The notes under the pieces were generated by a model. It did no database searches, had not been told where the DNA came from, and saw only the letters and a list, made by a program, of their open reading frames with translations. Below, piece by piece: positions 1 to 7,292 of a DNA stretch of 64,000 nucleotides. Origin of the DNA: Caulobacterales bacterium (lineage in GTDB: Bacteria; Pseudomonadota; Alphaproteobacteria; Caulobacterales; Caulobacteraceae); assembly GCA_019510435.1 (NCBI GenBank), contig JAEKKJ010000017.1, positions 1-64,000 on the forward strand, given 5' to 3'. The position numbers were made by a program, and so were the translations under genes. Position 1 is the stretch's first letter. Every line of letters starts with the position of its first letter.

Positions 1-177
1 TGCGATATCGGCGACCCAGCTTGAGAAGCTCACGTCCGAAGGCGGGGTGCGATCGGCGCCCATGCCGCTGAGATCGGGGGTTCGGACCGCTGCGCCGCGT
101 GCGCGCAACCGGGCCGCCAGAGGGCCCCAACACCAGCCGCCATGGAATCCGCCGTGTACGAGGACGAATGTGGCCAT
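1..177 (-). CDS. alpha/beta hydrolase, N-terminal part (runs off the left edge)
   Basis: Fifty-nine codons are visible before the window edge. The protein begins MATFVLVHGGFHGGWCW, the first beta strand and HGG oxyanion-hole loop typical of the small salicylate-esterase/MenH-like alpha/beta hydrolases. It continues with a PDLSGMGADRTPP segment that also fits that fold. The nucleophile elbow and the Asp/His of the triad would lie beyond the edge. A GTG two codons upstream (183) is an alternative start; a stop lies a few codons further up. The gene follows the crotonase at 245-1048 on the same strand after 67 nt, so the two are probably cotranscribed. Family assignment is good; the substrate is unknown, an ester or a CoA/lactone intermediate being plausible. 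Confidence 0.7.
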   Translation of the reverse strand, partial: MATFVLVHGGFHGGWCWGPLAARLRARGAAVRTPDLSGMGADRTPPSDVSFSSWVADIA

Positions 178-244
178 ATCCACGTCGGCCAGGCCGACCT
201 CCAGTCATCGGATGCCACGACGGGCGCCGCAGCGGGGTTGCGTC

Positions 245-1048
245 CTAGGTGGCGTAGCGGGGCTCCCGCTTCTCCAGGAAGGCCCGGGTCGCCTCGTGGA
301 AGTCGCCGCTTTGCATGCAGGTGATCTGAGCGTGCTCTTCCAGGTTGATGACGGCGTCCAGATCGCTGAGCCTAAGCGCCTGGTTCAGGGTCGCCTTGGT
401 CTGTCGCAGGCCGAGCGGAGAGGTTCGCAGCATCTGGGCAACAAGGCCGCGGGCGGCGTCGGCCATGCCGGCATCCGTCGTGACGCTCGAGACCAGCCCA
501 ACTGCCTTCGCACGCTCAGCGTCGATGAAGGCGCCGGTCATCATCAGCTCCGCGGCGATGGAGAGGCCCACGATCCGGGGCAGGAAGAAACTGAGGCCAA
601 GTTCGCAGCCGGAGAGGCCGAGCTTGACGAAGGCGTCGTTCATCCGCGCGGTTTCGCCGGCGATGCGGATGTCCGACGCCAGCGCGAGCGCGAAACCGCC
701 GCCGCAGGCCGAGCCGTGCACGAGGCTGATGATCGGCTGCGGGCAGCGCCGCATCAGCCGGACCACGCCGGAGAGGCTTGCCTCCGGCCCGGCGGTCGCT
801 TGGCCTGACGGCAGGCGTTCCCCCGGATCGGACTGGGCCTTGAGATCCATGCCGGCGCAGAAGTGAGCTCCCGCGCCGCGCAGCACCACGATGCGCCGGC
901 TGAAGTTCGCCTCAAGTCTGGAAAAATAGGTCCAGAGCTCGCGGACCATGGCGCCGTTGAGGGTGTTCAGGCGCTCCGGGCGGTTGAGCGTCAGCCAATC
1001 CACAGCCCCTTCGCGATCGACCCGGACCGTGGTGTAGCCGTCGCTCAT
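245..1048 (-). CDS. crotonase-family (enoyl-CoA hydratase/isomerase) protein lacking both usual catalytic Glu
   Basis: 267 aa, one complete crotonase domain: the LNRPERLNTLN strand, the CoA-binding/oxyanion loop HFCAGMDLK, the second oxyanion loop HGSACGGGFALALASD, and a C-terminal FLEKREPRY helix. In hydratases the two catalytic glutamates sit in GGGxE and in the PE motif 20 residues later. Here these positions read Ala (GGGFALA) and Phe (NDAFVKLGL). A different acidic residue occurs in LSGCELGLSFFLPR, as in crotonases that act as isomerases or C-C lyases. It is therefore probably not a simple hydratase. It is divergent from the crotonase at 1239, with 190 nt between the two starts that must hold both promoters. 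Confidence 0.85.
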   Translation of the reverse strand: MSDGYTTVRVDREGAVDWLTLNRPERLNTLNGAMVRELWTYFSRLEANFSRRIVVLRGAGAHFCAGMDLKAQSDPGERLPSGQATAGPEASLSGVVRLMRRCPQPIISLVHGSACGGGFALALASDIRIAGETARMNDAFVKLGLSGCELGLSFFLPRIVGLSIAAELMMTGAFIDAERAKAVGLVSSVTTDAGMADAARGLVAQMLRTSPLGLRQTKATLNQALRLSDLDAVINLEEHAQITCMQSGDFHEATRAFLEKREPRYAT

Positions 1049-1238
1049 TGCAGAACCTGTCCGGACATTACCGCCTGGTCGCGCAACACATCGAACACGC
1101 GTCGGCGGAAGCCAGGGTGCGAGACAAATAGATCTCTCGATCGCGCTTGTGCAAGAAAATTTCGACCGTACAGTCAGTAGAAATTGGCAGCCAAGTTCGG
1201 CCGCCTACGCAACCGACCGGCCTGGGAGACGAACAAAT

Positions 1239-2018
1239 ATGGCAGATGCTGGCGACGAGGTGCTGTACGCCCGGGTCGGGCGGATCGGCGTTGCGACCCT
1301 GAACCGTCCCCACGCCCGCAATGCCGTCAACGGGGCGCTCGCCGCACGGATGGAGGCGATCGTCGACGAGATCGAGGCAGACAGCGACGTCTGGGCGGCG
1401 ATCCTCGCCTCATCGAGCGACCGGACCTTCTGCGCCGGAGCGGACCTGAAGGAGGTGGCGGCCGGCATCGACGCCATGACGACGACCCGCGGCGGCTTTG
1501 CCGGGTTCGTGGACGCACACCGCCGCAAGCCCTGGATTGCGGCGGTGACTGGCTCCGCCCTGGGCGGCGGCCTCGAACTGGCCCTGGCCTGCGATATGAT
1601 CGTCGCCGGAGAGAGCACGGTCCTGGGACTGCCGGAGGTTCGCCGCAGCCTGCTTGCGGGCGCGGGCGGCGTTTATCGGCTTCCGCGCGCGGTCCCCCGC
1701 CATGTCGGTCTGGAGATGGTTGCAACGGGCCGGCCCATCTCCGCGCAACAGGCCCTGGCGTTCGGCCTCGTCAATCGGATTGCGCCGGACGCGCAGGTAC
1801 TCGACGCGGCCCTCGAACTGGCGGGCCAGGTGGCGGAAAATCCGCCCCAGGCGGTGCAGGAGAGTCTGCAGATCGCCCGTCAGCATGCCGACCTGTCCGA
1901 CGCGAGCCTGCGCGACCTGACCCGGGCCGCCTACGATCGGATGCGGGGGTCACTCGACTATCAGGAAGGTCCCAGGGCCTTCATCGAGAAGCGGTCTCCA
2001 AGGTGGCTGGGGCGCTGA
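1239..2018 (+). CDS. enoyl-CoA hydratase/isomerase
   Basis: 259 aa. The start at MADAGDEVLYARVG is chosen because GGGAG lies at 1224-1228, about 10 nt upstream; a longer reading from 1149 adds 30 residues with no crotonase character. The motifs are complete: NRPHARNAVN, FCAGADLKEV, SALGGGLELALACD with the first catalytic Glu, and GLPEVRR with the second. This fits a genuine syn-hydratase of enoyl-CoA thioesters, unlike its divergent neighbour. It stands alone on the plus strand, followed by about 170 nt and then the convergent TetR gene. It likely acts in a beta-oxidation-like pathway with the acyl-CoA ligase at 9935; the substrate is unknown. Confidence 0.88.
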   Translation: MADAGDEVLYARVGRIGVATLNRPHARNAVNGALAARMEAIVDEIEADSDVWAAILASSSDRTFCAGADLKEVAAGIDAMTTTRGGFAGFVDAHRRKPWIAAVTGSALGGGLELALACDMIVAGESTVLGLPEVRRSLLAGAGGVYRLPRAVPRHVGLEMVATGRPISAQQALAFGLVNRIAPDAQVLDAALELAGQVAENPPQAVQESLQIARQHADLSDASLRDLTRAAYDRMRGSLDYQEGPRAFIEKRSPRWLGR

Positions 2019-2190
2019 TCCGCCGCGAAGCCGCCTCTTGCCGTCAGCCAAAGATCCGGGCGCGGAACTCGAAGAGTAGGCCGACCTCGCTCGCGGTCTA
2101 CATGACGGCCGCTCAAGGCTGGATCGGCCCATTTCGGCAAGAGCCGGGCATCGATGGCGAGATCGCGTCCGATGCCGCGCGATCCGGTCG

Positions 2191-2910
2191 TCAGGCCTTC
2201 GTCGGCGCTTTGAGCTGTTCGTCGAGGTTGCGGTCGATGAAGTCGCGGTCCGCGCGGCGCGGGGCGTTGACGATTCCGAAGACCATGTCCACGAGCAGCA
2301 ACTCGAGGTGATCTGGCGGCAGGCCCATGGGCATCCCGACGGTGTAGTTGATTGCGCCCTTGATCCCGATGACCATGGTGCGGATCTCCACATCGGAGAG
2401 GTCGGGGCGAATGGCCGCGATCAGGTTGGCGTACTCCTCGCGATTGATCCGCCCGCGTCTTTGCACGCGCGCAAGGTCCTTGGGTTGCAGGTTGTGGAGT
2501 TCGTTGCTGGCCACCGTGAGCATCTCGGCGGCTTCAATCGATTGGCGCACCTCGCAGCATATGAACCGCTCGAGCAACTCAATCGGCGCGCCGCCGATCA
2601 TGTAGATGTGACGGATGACGGCTTCGGATCGGTCGGCCGCCTCCTCCATGAGACTGACAAGGATCTCATCCTTGGTCGCGAAGTGGCGATAGACCGCAGG
2701 GCCGCTCACGCCCGCTGCTTGGCCAATGTCGTCGATGCTCGTCGCGTTGTAGCCCCGCACGTAGAAGAGGTGCGAGGCCGCCTTGAGGATCTGCGAGGGG
2801 CGGTTGCCGGGAGGGCGGCCCCGCCCGCGGCGCACCGGCGCCGCGCCCATGTTCGGATTGCTGGAATTGCTTCCAGCGCTGCCAAATGCGCCTTCACGCG
2901 TCTCGGTCAT
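2191..2910 (-). CDS. TetR/AcrR-family transcriptional regulator
   Basis: 239 aa. A low-complexity basic leader (RRGRGRPPG) precedes a canonical TetR helix-turn-helix at about residues 38-85: ILKAASHLFYVRGYNATSIDDIG, then AAGVSGPAVYRHFATKDEIL. The C-terminal ligand domain resembles TetR regulators of fatty-acid or acyl-CoA genes, but the inducer cannot be read. The gene is divergent from the 2-oxoacid dehydrogenase operon. The 18-bp palindrome at 3084-3101 in the shared region is the likely operator, and a related site lies at 7214-7231 before the luciferase-like gene. I infer repression of both operons, and perhaps of itself. Confidence 0.88.
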   Translation of the reverse strand: MTETREGAFGSAGSNSSNPNMGAAPVRRGRGRPPGNRPSQILKAASHLFYVRGYNATSIDDIGQAAGVSGPAVYRHFATKDEILVSLMEEAADRSEAVIRHIYMIGGAPIELLERFICCEVRQSIEAAEMLTVASNELHNLQPKDLARVQRRGRINREEYANLIAAIRPDLSDVEIRTMVIGIKGAINYTVGMPMGLPPDHLELLLVDMVFGIVNAPRRADRDFIDRNLDEQLKAPTKA

Positions 2911-3061
2911 TCCAAGTCCATGCCGTCAAGCCGGGTTAGCCAGGGCTTGCAATAACATCATTTCGATTCTCGCCCCAAGGCATCTGGCCAGGCCCCGCGA
3001 TCGTGGGGACCACCGTCTCACAGGTCGCGGCTTTCTCAGACACGGCACAGACACCGCCCGC

Positions 3062-3101
3062 TTGACATGCGGTGGCCAAAAATAGTTATTCGTGAATAAC
3101 T
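3062..3101 (+). promoter_or_regulatory. promoter with overlapping TetR-type operator for the 2-oxoacid dehydrogenase operon
   Basis: TTGACA at 3062-3067 is a perfect -35 hexamer. A weak -10 (around 3085-3091) lies inside a perfect inverted repeat, AGTTATTCGTGAATAACT (3084-3101), with 8-bp arms around a GT centre. A palindrome covering the -10 region beside a divergent TetR gene is the classical arrangement for repression. The same half-sites recur at 7214-7231. Coordinates and symmetry are read directly; binding by the 2191-2910 protein is inferred. Confidence 0.7.
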
Positions 3102-3146
3102 AAAAACGGTGGTGCGGCGTCGGCCGCGTGTGTGGCGGCGGATAGC

Positions 3147-4160
3147 ATGAACCGGGGGCAGAAACGCGTCGAGAGCCGGCCCGCGGACGCGTCGCCCGCG
3201 GCGGCGGACATGCTGGGCCTCTACGAGCGGATGTACACCATCCGCACCAGTGAATTGCGGCTTGCGAACCTTTTCGCGGATGGGGCCGCGCCTGGCTTCC
3301 TACATCTCTCCGTCGGGCAGGAGGCGGTCCCGGTCGGCGTCAGCGCGGCCCTCGAAGCCTGCGACACCGTCGCCTCCAATCATCGCGGCCACGGCCACGT
3401 CATCGCGCGCGGACTGGAGCTCGACCGCTTCTTCCTGGAGATCATGGGCAAGGCGCAGGGCTACTGCCGCGGCCGGGGCGGATCGATGCACATCGCCGAC
3501 ATGTCGGTGGGGATGCTGGGCGCCAACGGCATCGTCGGCGGCGGCGTTCCCATCGCGCTCGGCAGCGCTCTTGCACACCAGGTGCGAGGAAACGGCGCCA
3601 TCGCCGTGGCCTATTTCGGCGACGGCGCGCTGGCGGAAGGCGCGCTGCACGAGTCGCTGAACCTCGCCGCGCTCTGGAAGCTGCCGCTGCTGCTGGTGTG
3701 CGAGAACAACGGCTGGTCGGAGTTTTCCCCGACGTCGGCCCAGTTCGCAGCCCACGTCGTGGACCTCGCGGGCGCTTTCGGGATCGGCGCGCGGAGCCTC
3801 GACGGCAACGATGTCGTCGCCGTGGCTGAGGCCGCCCGGTCGTTCGCCGGCGAGTTGCGGGCGGGGCAGGGGCCGCGGCTTCTGGAATGCGTCACTCGTC
3901 GGATCCGCGGCCATTTCGAAGGCGACGCTCAAAAGTATCGCCCGGATCTGGCGGCCGCATCGCTCGACACGGACGATCCCCTGTCGCGGCTGAGCGCGCG
4001 CCTATTGGGTTCGGGCGTGCAAGCGGCTGCGATTGAAGCCATCGAGCGGCGCGTGGCCGCGGCCGTCGAGGCGGCGGTGGAGGCGGCCCGATGTGGCGAG
4101 GCGCCGACCTTCGCCGCGGCGCTCGCCGACGTCTACAGCCCGGTCCCGACCCATGCCTGA
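3147..4160 (+). CDS. 2-oxoacid (pyruvate/acetoin-type) dehydrogenase E1 alpha subunit
   Basis: About 337 aa. Thiamine-diphosphate E1alpha family: FLHLSVGQEAVPVG, the SNHRGHGH segment, KAQGYCRGRGGSMHIAD, GANGIVGGGVPIALG, and the ThDP/Mg motif GDGALAEGALHESLNLAALW ending in ENN. It would decarboxylate a 2-oxo acid together with the E1beta encoded next and pass the acyl group to E2. ATG at 3147 is preferred; GTG at 3132 is an in-frame alternative and neither has a strong ribosome site. The stop overlaps the E1beta start (ATGCCTGA), indicating translational coupling. The acetoin, pyruvate and branched-chain subfamilies cannot be separated by eye. Confidence 0.88.
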   Translation: MNRGQKRVESRPADASPAAADMLGLYERMYTIRTSELRLANLFADGAAPGFLHLSVGQEAVPVGVSAALEACDTVASNHRGHGHVIARGLELDRFFLEIMGKAQGYCRGRGGSMHIADMSVGMLGANGIVGGGVPIALGSALAHQVRGNGAIAVAYFGDGALAEGALHESLNLAALWKLPLLLVCENNGWSEFSPTSAQFAAHVVDLAGAFGIGARSLDGNDVVAVAEAARSFAGELRAGQGPRLLECVTRRIRGHFEGDAQKYRPDLAAASLDTDDPLSRLSARLLGSGVQAAAIEAIERRVAAAVEAAVEAARCGEAPTFAAALADVYSPVPTHA

Positions 4161-5127
4161 AGCGCGCTACCGCGACGCCCTCAACCGCGCCCTCGGCGAC
4201 GCCATGGCGGCCGACCCATCCGTGGTGCTGCTTGGGCAGGACGTCGGCGCATTTGGCGGCCCGTTCGGCGTCACCCGCGGCCTGTTGAGCCGCTTCGGCG
4301 ACACTCGGGTGCGCGACACGCCGATTTCCGAGGCCGCCATCGTCGGCGCCGCCGTGGGCGCGGCCATGAGCGGCCTTCGGCCCGTGGTCGAAATCATGTT
4401 CATGGACTTCGTTACCCTGGCCATGGACGCGATCGTCAACCAGGCGGCCAAGGCGCGGTTTATGTTCGGAGGAGCGGCGTCGGTCCCGATGGTCGTGCGC
4501 CTGCCGCACGGCGGCGGCCTCTCGGCCGGCCCGCAGCACTCGCAGTGTCTGGAGGCGTGGTTCGCGCACGTCCCTGGCCTGAAGGTCGTTTGTCCAGCCA
4601 CCGTCGAGGACAGCTACGTGCTGCTCCGCGCCGCGATCGAAGACCCTGACCCGGTGATCTTCATCGAAAACAAGGCGCTCTATTCGGAGCGTGGCGAGTT
4701 GCCCGACCACCCCGTCTGCGCCGGCATCGGCCACGCTGTGGTGCACCGGCCAGGTCGCGACGTCACCGTGGTCACTTACGGCGCGTCGGTCGCCCGCGCC
4801 GTGACCGCCGCCGAAAGCCTTGCGGCGGAGGGGATTGAGGTGGAGATCGTCGATCTCCGGTCGCTGCAGCCTTGGGACGAGGCCACCGTGCTGGCTTCGG
4901 TCGCGCGGACGCATCGCCTGGTGGTCTTCCATGAGGCCGTCGAGTCCTTCGGCCCGGGCGCCGAGATCGCCGCGCGCGTCGCTGACGCCGGATTCGACGA
5001 ACTCGATGCCCGGATCGTGCGGGTGGCCGCGCCATTCTCGCCGCCGCCGTTCGCGCCGGCCCTCGACCAGGCGTTCCTGCCGGGTCCTGCCCAGCTGATA
5101 GCCGGGGTTCGCCGGGTGCTGGAGTAG
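4153..5127 (+). CDS. 2-oxoacid dehydrogenase E1 beta subunit
   Basis: 324 aa. Starts MPEARYRDALNRALGDAM and overlaps the E1alpha stop by 8 nt. The family signatures are LLGQDVGAFGGPFGVTRGL, RVRDTPISEAAIVGAAVGAA, the PHGGGLSAGPQHSQ loop, and the C-terminal transketolase domain with VVTYGASVARA and VEIVDLRSLQPWD. It completes the alpha2beta2 E1 with the upstream gene. Length and motif order are normal for acetoin/pyruvate E1beta. The E2 gene follows after 3 nt, so all three are one operon. No dihydrolipoyl dehydrogenase (E3) is in the window; the complex would have to borrow the housekeeping E3. Confidence 0.9.
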   Translation: MPEARYRDALNRALGDAMAADPSVVLLGQDVGAFGGPFGVTRGLLSRFGDTRVRDTPISEAAIVGAAVGAAMSGLRPVVEIMFMDFVTLAMDAIVNQAAKARFMFGGAASVPMVVRLPHGGGLSAGPQHSQCLEAWFAHVPGLKVVCPATVEDSYVLLRAAIEDPDPVIFIENKALYSERGELPDHPVCAGIGHAVVHRPGRDVTVVTYGASVARAVTAAESLAAEGIEVEIVDLRSLQPWDEATVLASVARTHRLVVFHEAVESFGPGAEIAARVADAGFDELDARIVRVAAPFSPPPFAPALDQAFLPGPAQLIAGVRRVLE

Positions 5128-5130
5128 CGA

Positions 5131-6363
5131 ATGTCCCACCTCGTCGATCTGGCCATGCCCAAGCTGGGCTTGACCATGACGGAAGGCGTCGTCGTGGCGT
5201 GGGCTTGCGCCGAAGGCGGCCCCTTTCGGGAAGGCGACGTCCTCGCCGTCGTCGAGACGGACAAGATCGCCAACGACGTGGCGGCGCCGGCGGACGGCGT
5301 GCTGCGTCAGATCCTCGTGGCGAGCGGCGAGCCGGTTCCCGTCGGGACCGCCATCGCGCAATTGGAATTGCAAGGCGCTGACATGTCCGAAGGGATCTCG
5401 CGCCCGGATCGCGACGCGGTGGCGCCGGGGCCCGAGCGGCCGGCGGTGGTTCAGCCCGGTGCGGAGTCGCGCGCCACGCGCGGCAGCGCGCGTGTCGTCG
5501 CAACGCCCCTGGCGCGCCGACTGGCGCGGGCGGCCGGCTGCGACATCGGCGGGATTGACGGCAGCGGTCCGCGCGGGCGGATCGTGGCGGCCGACGTCCT
5601 TGCGGCGACGGCGCGGGCGGTGGTTCGGCCCGATCCCCCGCGAAAAGGGTCCTTCCGCGAGGACTCCGGGGAGAGGGCTGAACCTGGGCGCTGGGTGGAG
5701 GCGTCGACCCTCGATGCGCCGATGGCGTGTCGCCCGCCGGGAGCCGAACCGAAGGCGCCGCATCTTCGCTTGGCGACGGAGGTCGACCTCAGCGCGCTAC
5801 TCGAGGTGAAGGCCCTGGCCGCCGGTCGCCGTCCGGACCTGCGGCTTACGCTCACACCGTTCTTCCTCCTTGCCGTCGGCCGCGCACTACAGGCCAACCC
5901 GGCCGCCAACCAAGTCTGGCGGGACGAAAGGGTCTGGGCTTTCGAGCGGATCGATTGCGGCGTGGCGATCGCGACCGCTGCAGGCATCTTCACCCCGGTC
6001 CTGCGCGATATCGTGGCCGGCGGGCTGGGCCATCTCGCCGAAGCCCTGACTGGCTTGATTGCGCGGACCAAGGCGGGGGCGCTTGCAACGGATGACCAGG
6101 GCAGTTGCGCGTGCACCGTCGCGAACTGCGGCATGTACGGCGTTTCCTACGTGAGCCCGGTCATTGATCCGGGCCAGTCCTCGATCCTGGGACTCGGGCC
6201 TCTGCGGCCCGTGTTCCGTCCGGACGAGGAGAGCCAGCCGCAGCTGATCCGTGAGGTCGGGGCCGTCCTGTCCTGTGACCACCGCGTGTTCGATGCCGCC
6301 TCCGCGCTGAGCTTCCTCAACGCCATCAAGCGGAATCTCGAGAACCCCCTGCTGATGCTCTGA
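5131..6363 (+). CDS. dihydrolipoyl acyltransferase (E2) of a 2-oxoacid dehydrogenase complex
   Basis: 410 aa in the usual E2 order. A lipoyl domain (residues 1-82) carries the lipoyl-lysine in VVETDKIANDV at about K45. A peripheral-subunit binding domain follows (ATPLARRLARAAGCDIGGIDGSGPRGRI, about 123-155, read in two parts), then the catalytic acyltransferase core. Catalytic His and Asp are present in SCDHRVFDAA (about H384 and D388). The linker between binding and catalytic domains (nt 5630-5720) is Arg/Pro-rich and looks inserted. The start lies 3 nt after the E1beta stop. The acyl group transferred is unknown. Confidence 0.88.
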   Translation: MSHLVDLAMPKLGLTMTEGVVVAWACAEGGPFREGDVLAVVETDKIANDVAAPADGVLRQILVASGEPVPVGTAIAQLELQGADMSEGISRPDRDAVAPGPERPAVVQPGAESRATRGSARVVATPLARRLARAAGCDIGGIDGSGPRGRIVAADVLAATARAVVRPDPPRKGSFREDSGERAEPGRWVEASTLDAPMACRPPGAEPKAPHLRLATEVDLSALLEVKALAAGRRPDLRLTLTPFFLLAVGRALQANPAANQVWRDERVWAFERIDCGVAIATAAGIFTPVLRDIVAGGLGHLAEALTGLIARTKAGALATDDQGSCACTVANCGMYGVSYVSPVIDPGQSSILGLGPLRPVFRPDEESQPQLIREVGAVLSCDHRVFDAASALSFLNAIKRNLENPLLML

Positions 6364-6395
6364 CGCAGGACCTCGAACTCCAGGAGCCGAACATT

Positions 6396-7175
6396 GTGAA
6401 GAACCCATTCGACCTCAGCGGCAAGGTGAGCCTGGTGACGGGCGGCGCCGGCGGCATCGGCCTGGGAATCGCCGAAGCTCTGGGCCGCGCCGGCTCGGCC
6501 CTCGTGCTCTGGGATCTCCACGCCAGCCGATTGGCTGACGCGGCGAGCCATCTGGAGGCCGTCGGTATCGACGTCCTGACAAGCGTGGTGGATGTCACGA
6601 CCGAGGTGGCCGTGGCTGAGGCGATGCAGGCGGCGTTGGCGCGGTTTTTCCGCATCGACGTGGCGGTCGCGGCCGCCGGCGTCCTGGGCGAGGCTGCCCC
6701 CTTCATCGACACCACCCTGGCAGGTTGGCGCCGCGTCCACGCGGTGAATTCGGAGGGGGTGTTTCTCACGCTGCGCGAAGTATCGCGTCACATGGTCGGG
6801 CGCGCGAAGCAGGATGACCCCGGGGGCGTCCTGATCGGCGTCGCCAGCCTGGCCGCGATCGACGGTGCGCCGCGAGGCGAAGCCTACAGCGCCAGCAAGG
6901 GCGGAGTGGTGGCGTTGATGCGGTCGTTGGCGGTCGAACTTGCCCGTTACGGAATTCGGGCCAACTCCATCTCGCCCGGATGGATCGCCACCGAGATGAC
7001 CACGGCGCTGCAGAGCAACCCGGCCGTCGCCGAGCGTGTCGTGAGCCGTATCCCCATGCGCCGATGGGGCGCTCCCGCCGATCTGGGGGCCCTTGCCGTC
7101 TATCTGGCTTGCGACGCCTCGGCCTACCACACCGCCGACTCGTTCGTCGTCGACGGCGGCTACGTGGCGTTCTGA
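6396..7175 (+). CDS. short-chain dehydrogenase/reductase (SDR)
   Basis: 259 aa, GTG start after AGGAG at 6382-6386, 32 nt behind E2 and in the same operon. Classical SDR: TGGAGGIGLG nucleotide loop, Asp after the second beta strand (VLWDLHAS) favouring NAD(H), catalytic Ser in GVASLAAIDG and Tyr/Lys in AYSASKGG, then NSISPGWIATEM and a C-terminal DSFVVDGGYV. The usual NNAG is replaced by AAAGVLG. Given its position it may make or reduce the oxo acid or ketol used by the E1/E2 complex, as butanediol/acetoin reductases do in aco loci; this is inference. Confidence 0.88.
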   Translation: MKNPFDLSGKVSLVTGGAGGIGLGIAEALGRAGSALVLWDLHASRLADAASHLEAVGIDVLTSVVDVTTEVAVAEAMQAALARFFRIDVAVAAAGVLGEAAPFIDTTLAGWRRVHAVNSEGVFLTLREVSRHMVGRAKQDDPGGVLIGVASLAAIDGAPRGEAYSASKGGVVALMRSLAVELARYGIRANSISPGWIATEMTTALQSNPAVAERVVSRIPMRRWGAPADLGALAVYLACDASAYHTADSFVVDGGYVAF

Positions 7176-7205
7176 GCCGATCCCAAACCGCCTTGTCACC
7201 CGGGC

Positions 7206-7234
7206 TTGATTATAGTAAGTCGTGACTAGCATAA
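7206..7234 (+). promoter_or_regulatory. second copy of the TetR-type operator with promoter
   Basis: AGTAAGTCGTGACTAGCA (7214-7231) matches the palindrome at 3084-3101 at 13 of 18 positions, including the whole TCGTGA centre. Around it are a TTGATT (7206-7211) -35-like hexamer and an AT-rich CATAAAT -10-like segment about 17-18 nt on. It lies about 60 nt before the luciferase-like gene, so the divergent TetR of block 1 probably controls a second operon from here. Confidence 0.55.
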
Positions 7235-7292
7235 ATACGCGGTCGCCGCTGACGCGGGCGGCCCGTGTCAGAAGGCGAGAGGGAGTTAGGGC

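Noticed and set aside
3892..5763. Long minus-strand open frame (623 codons) across the E1beta/E2 genes
   Set aside because: Arg/Gly/His-rich translation without motifs, antisense to two clear genes; a by-product of high GC.
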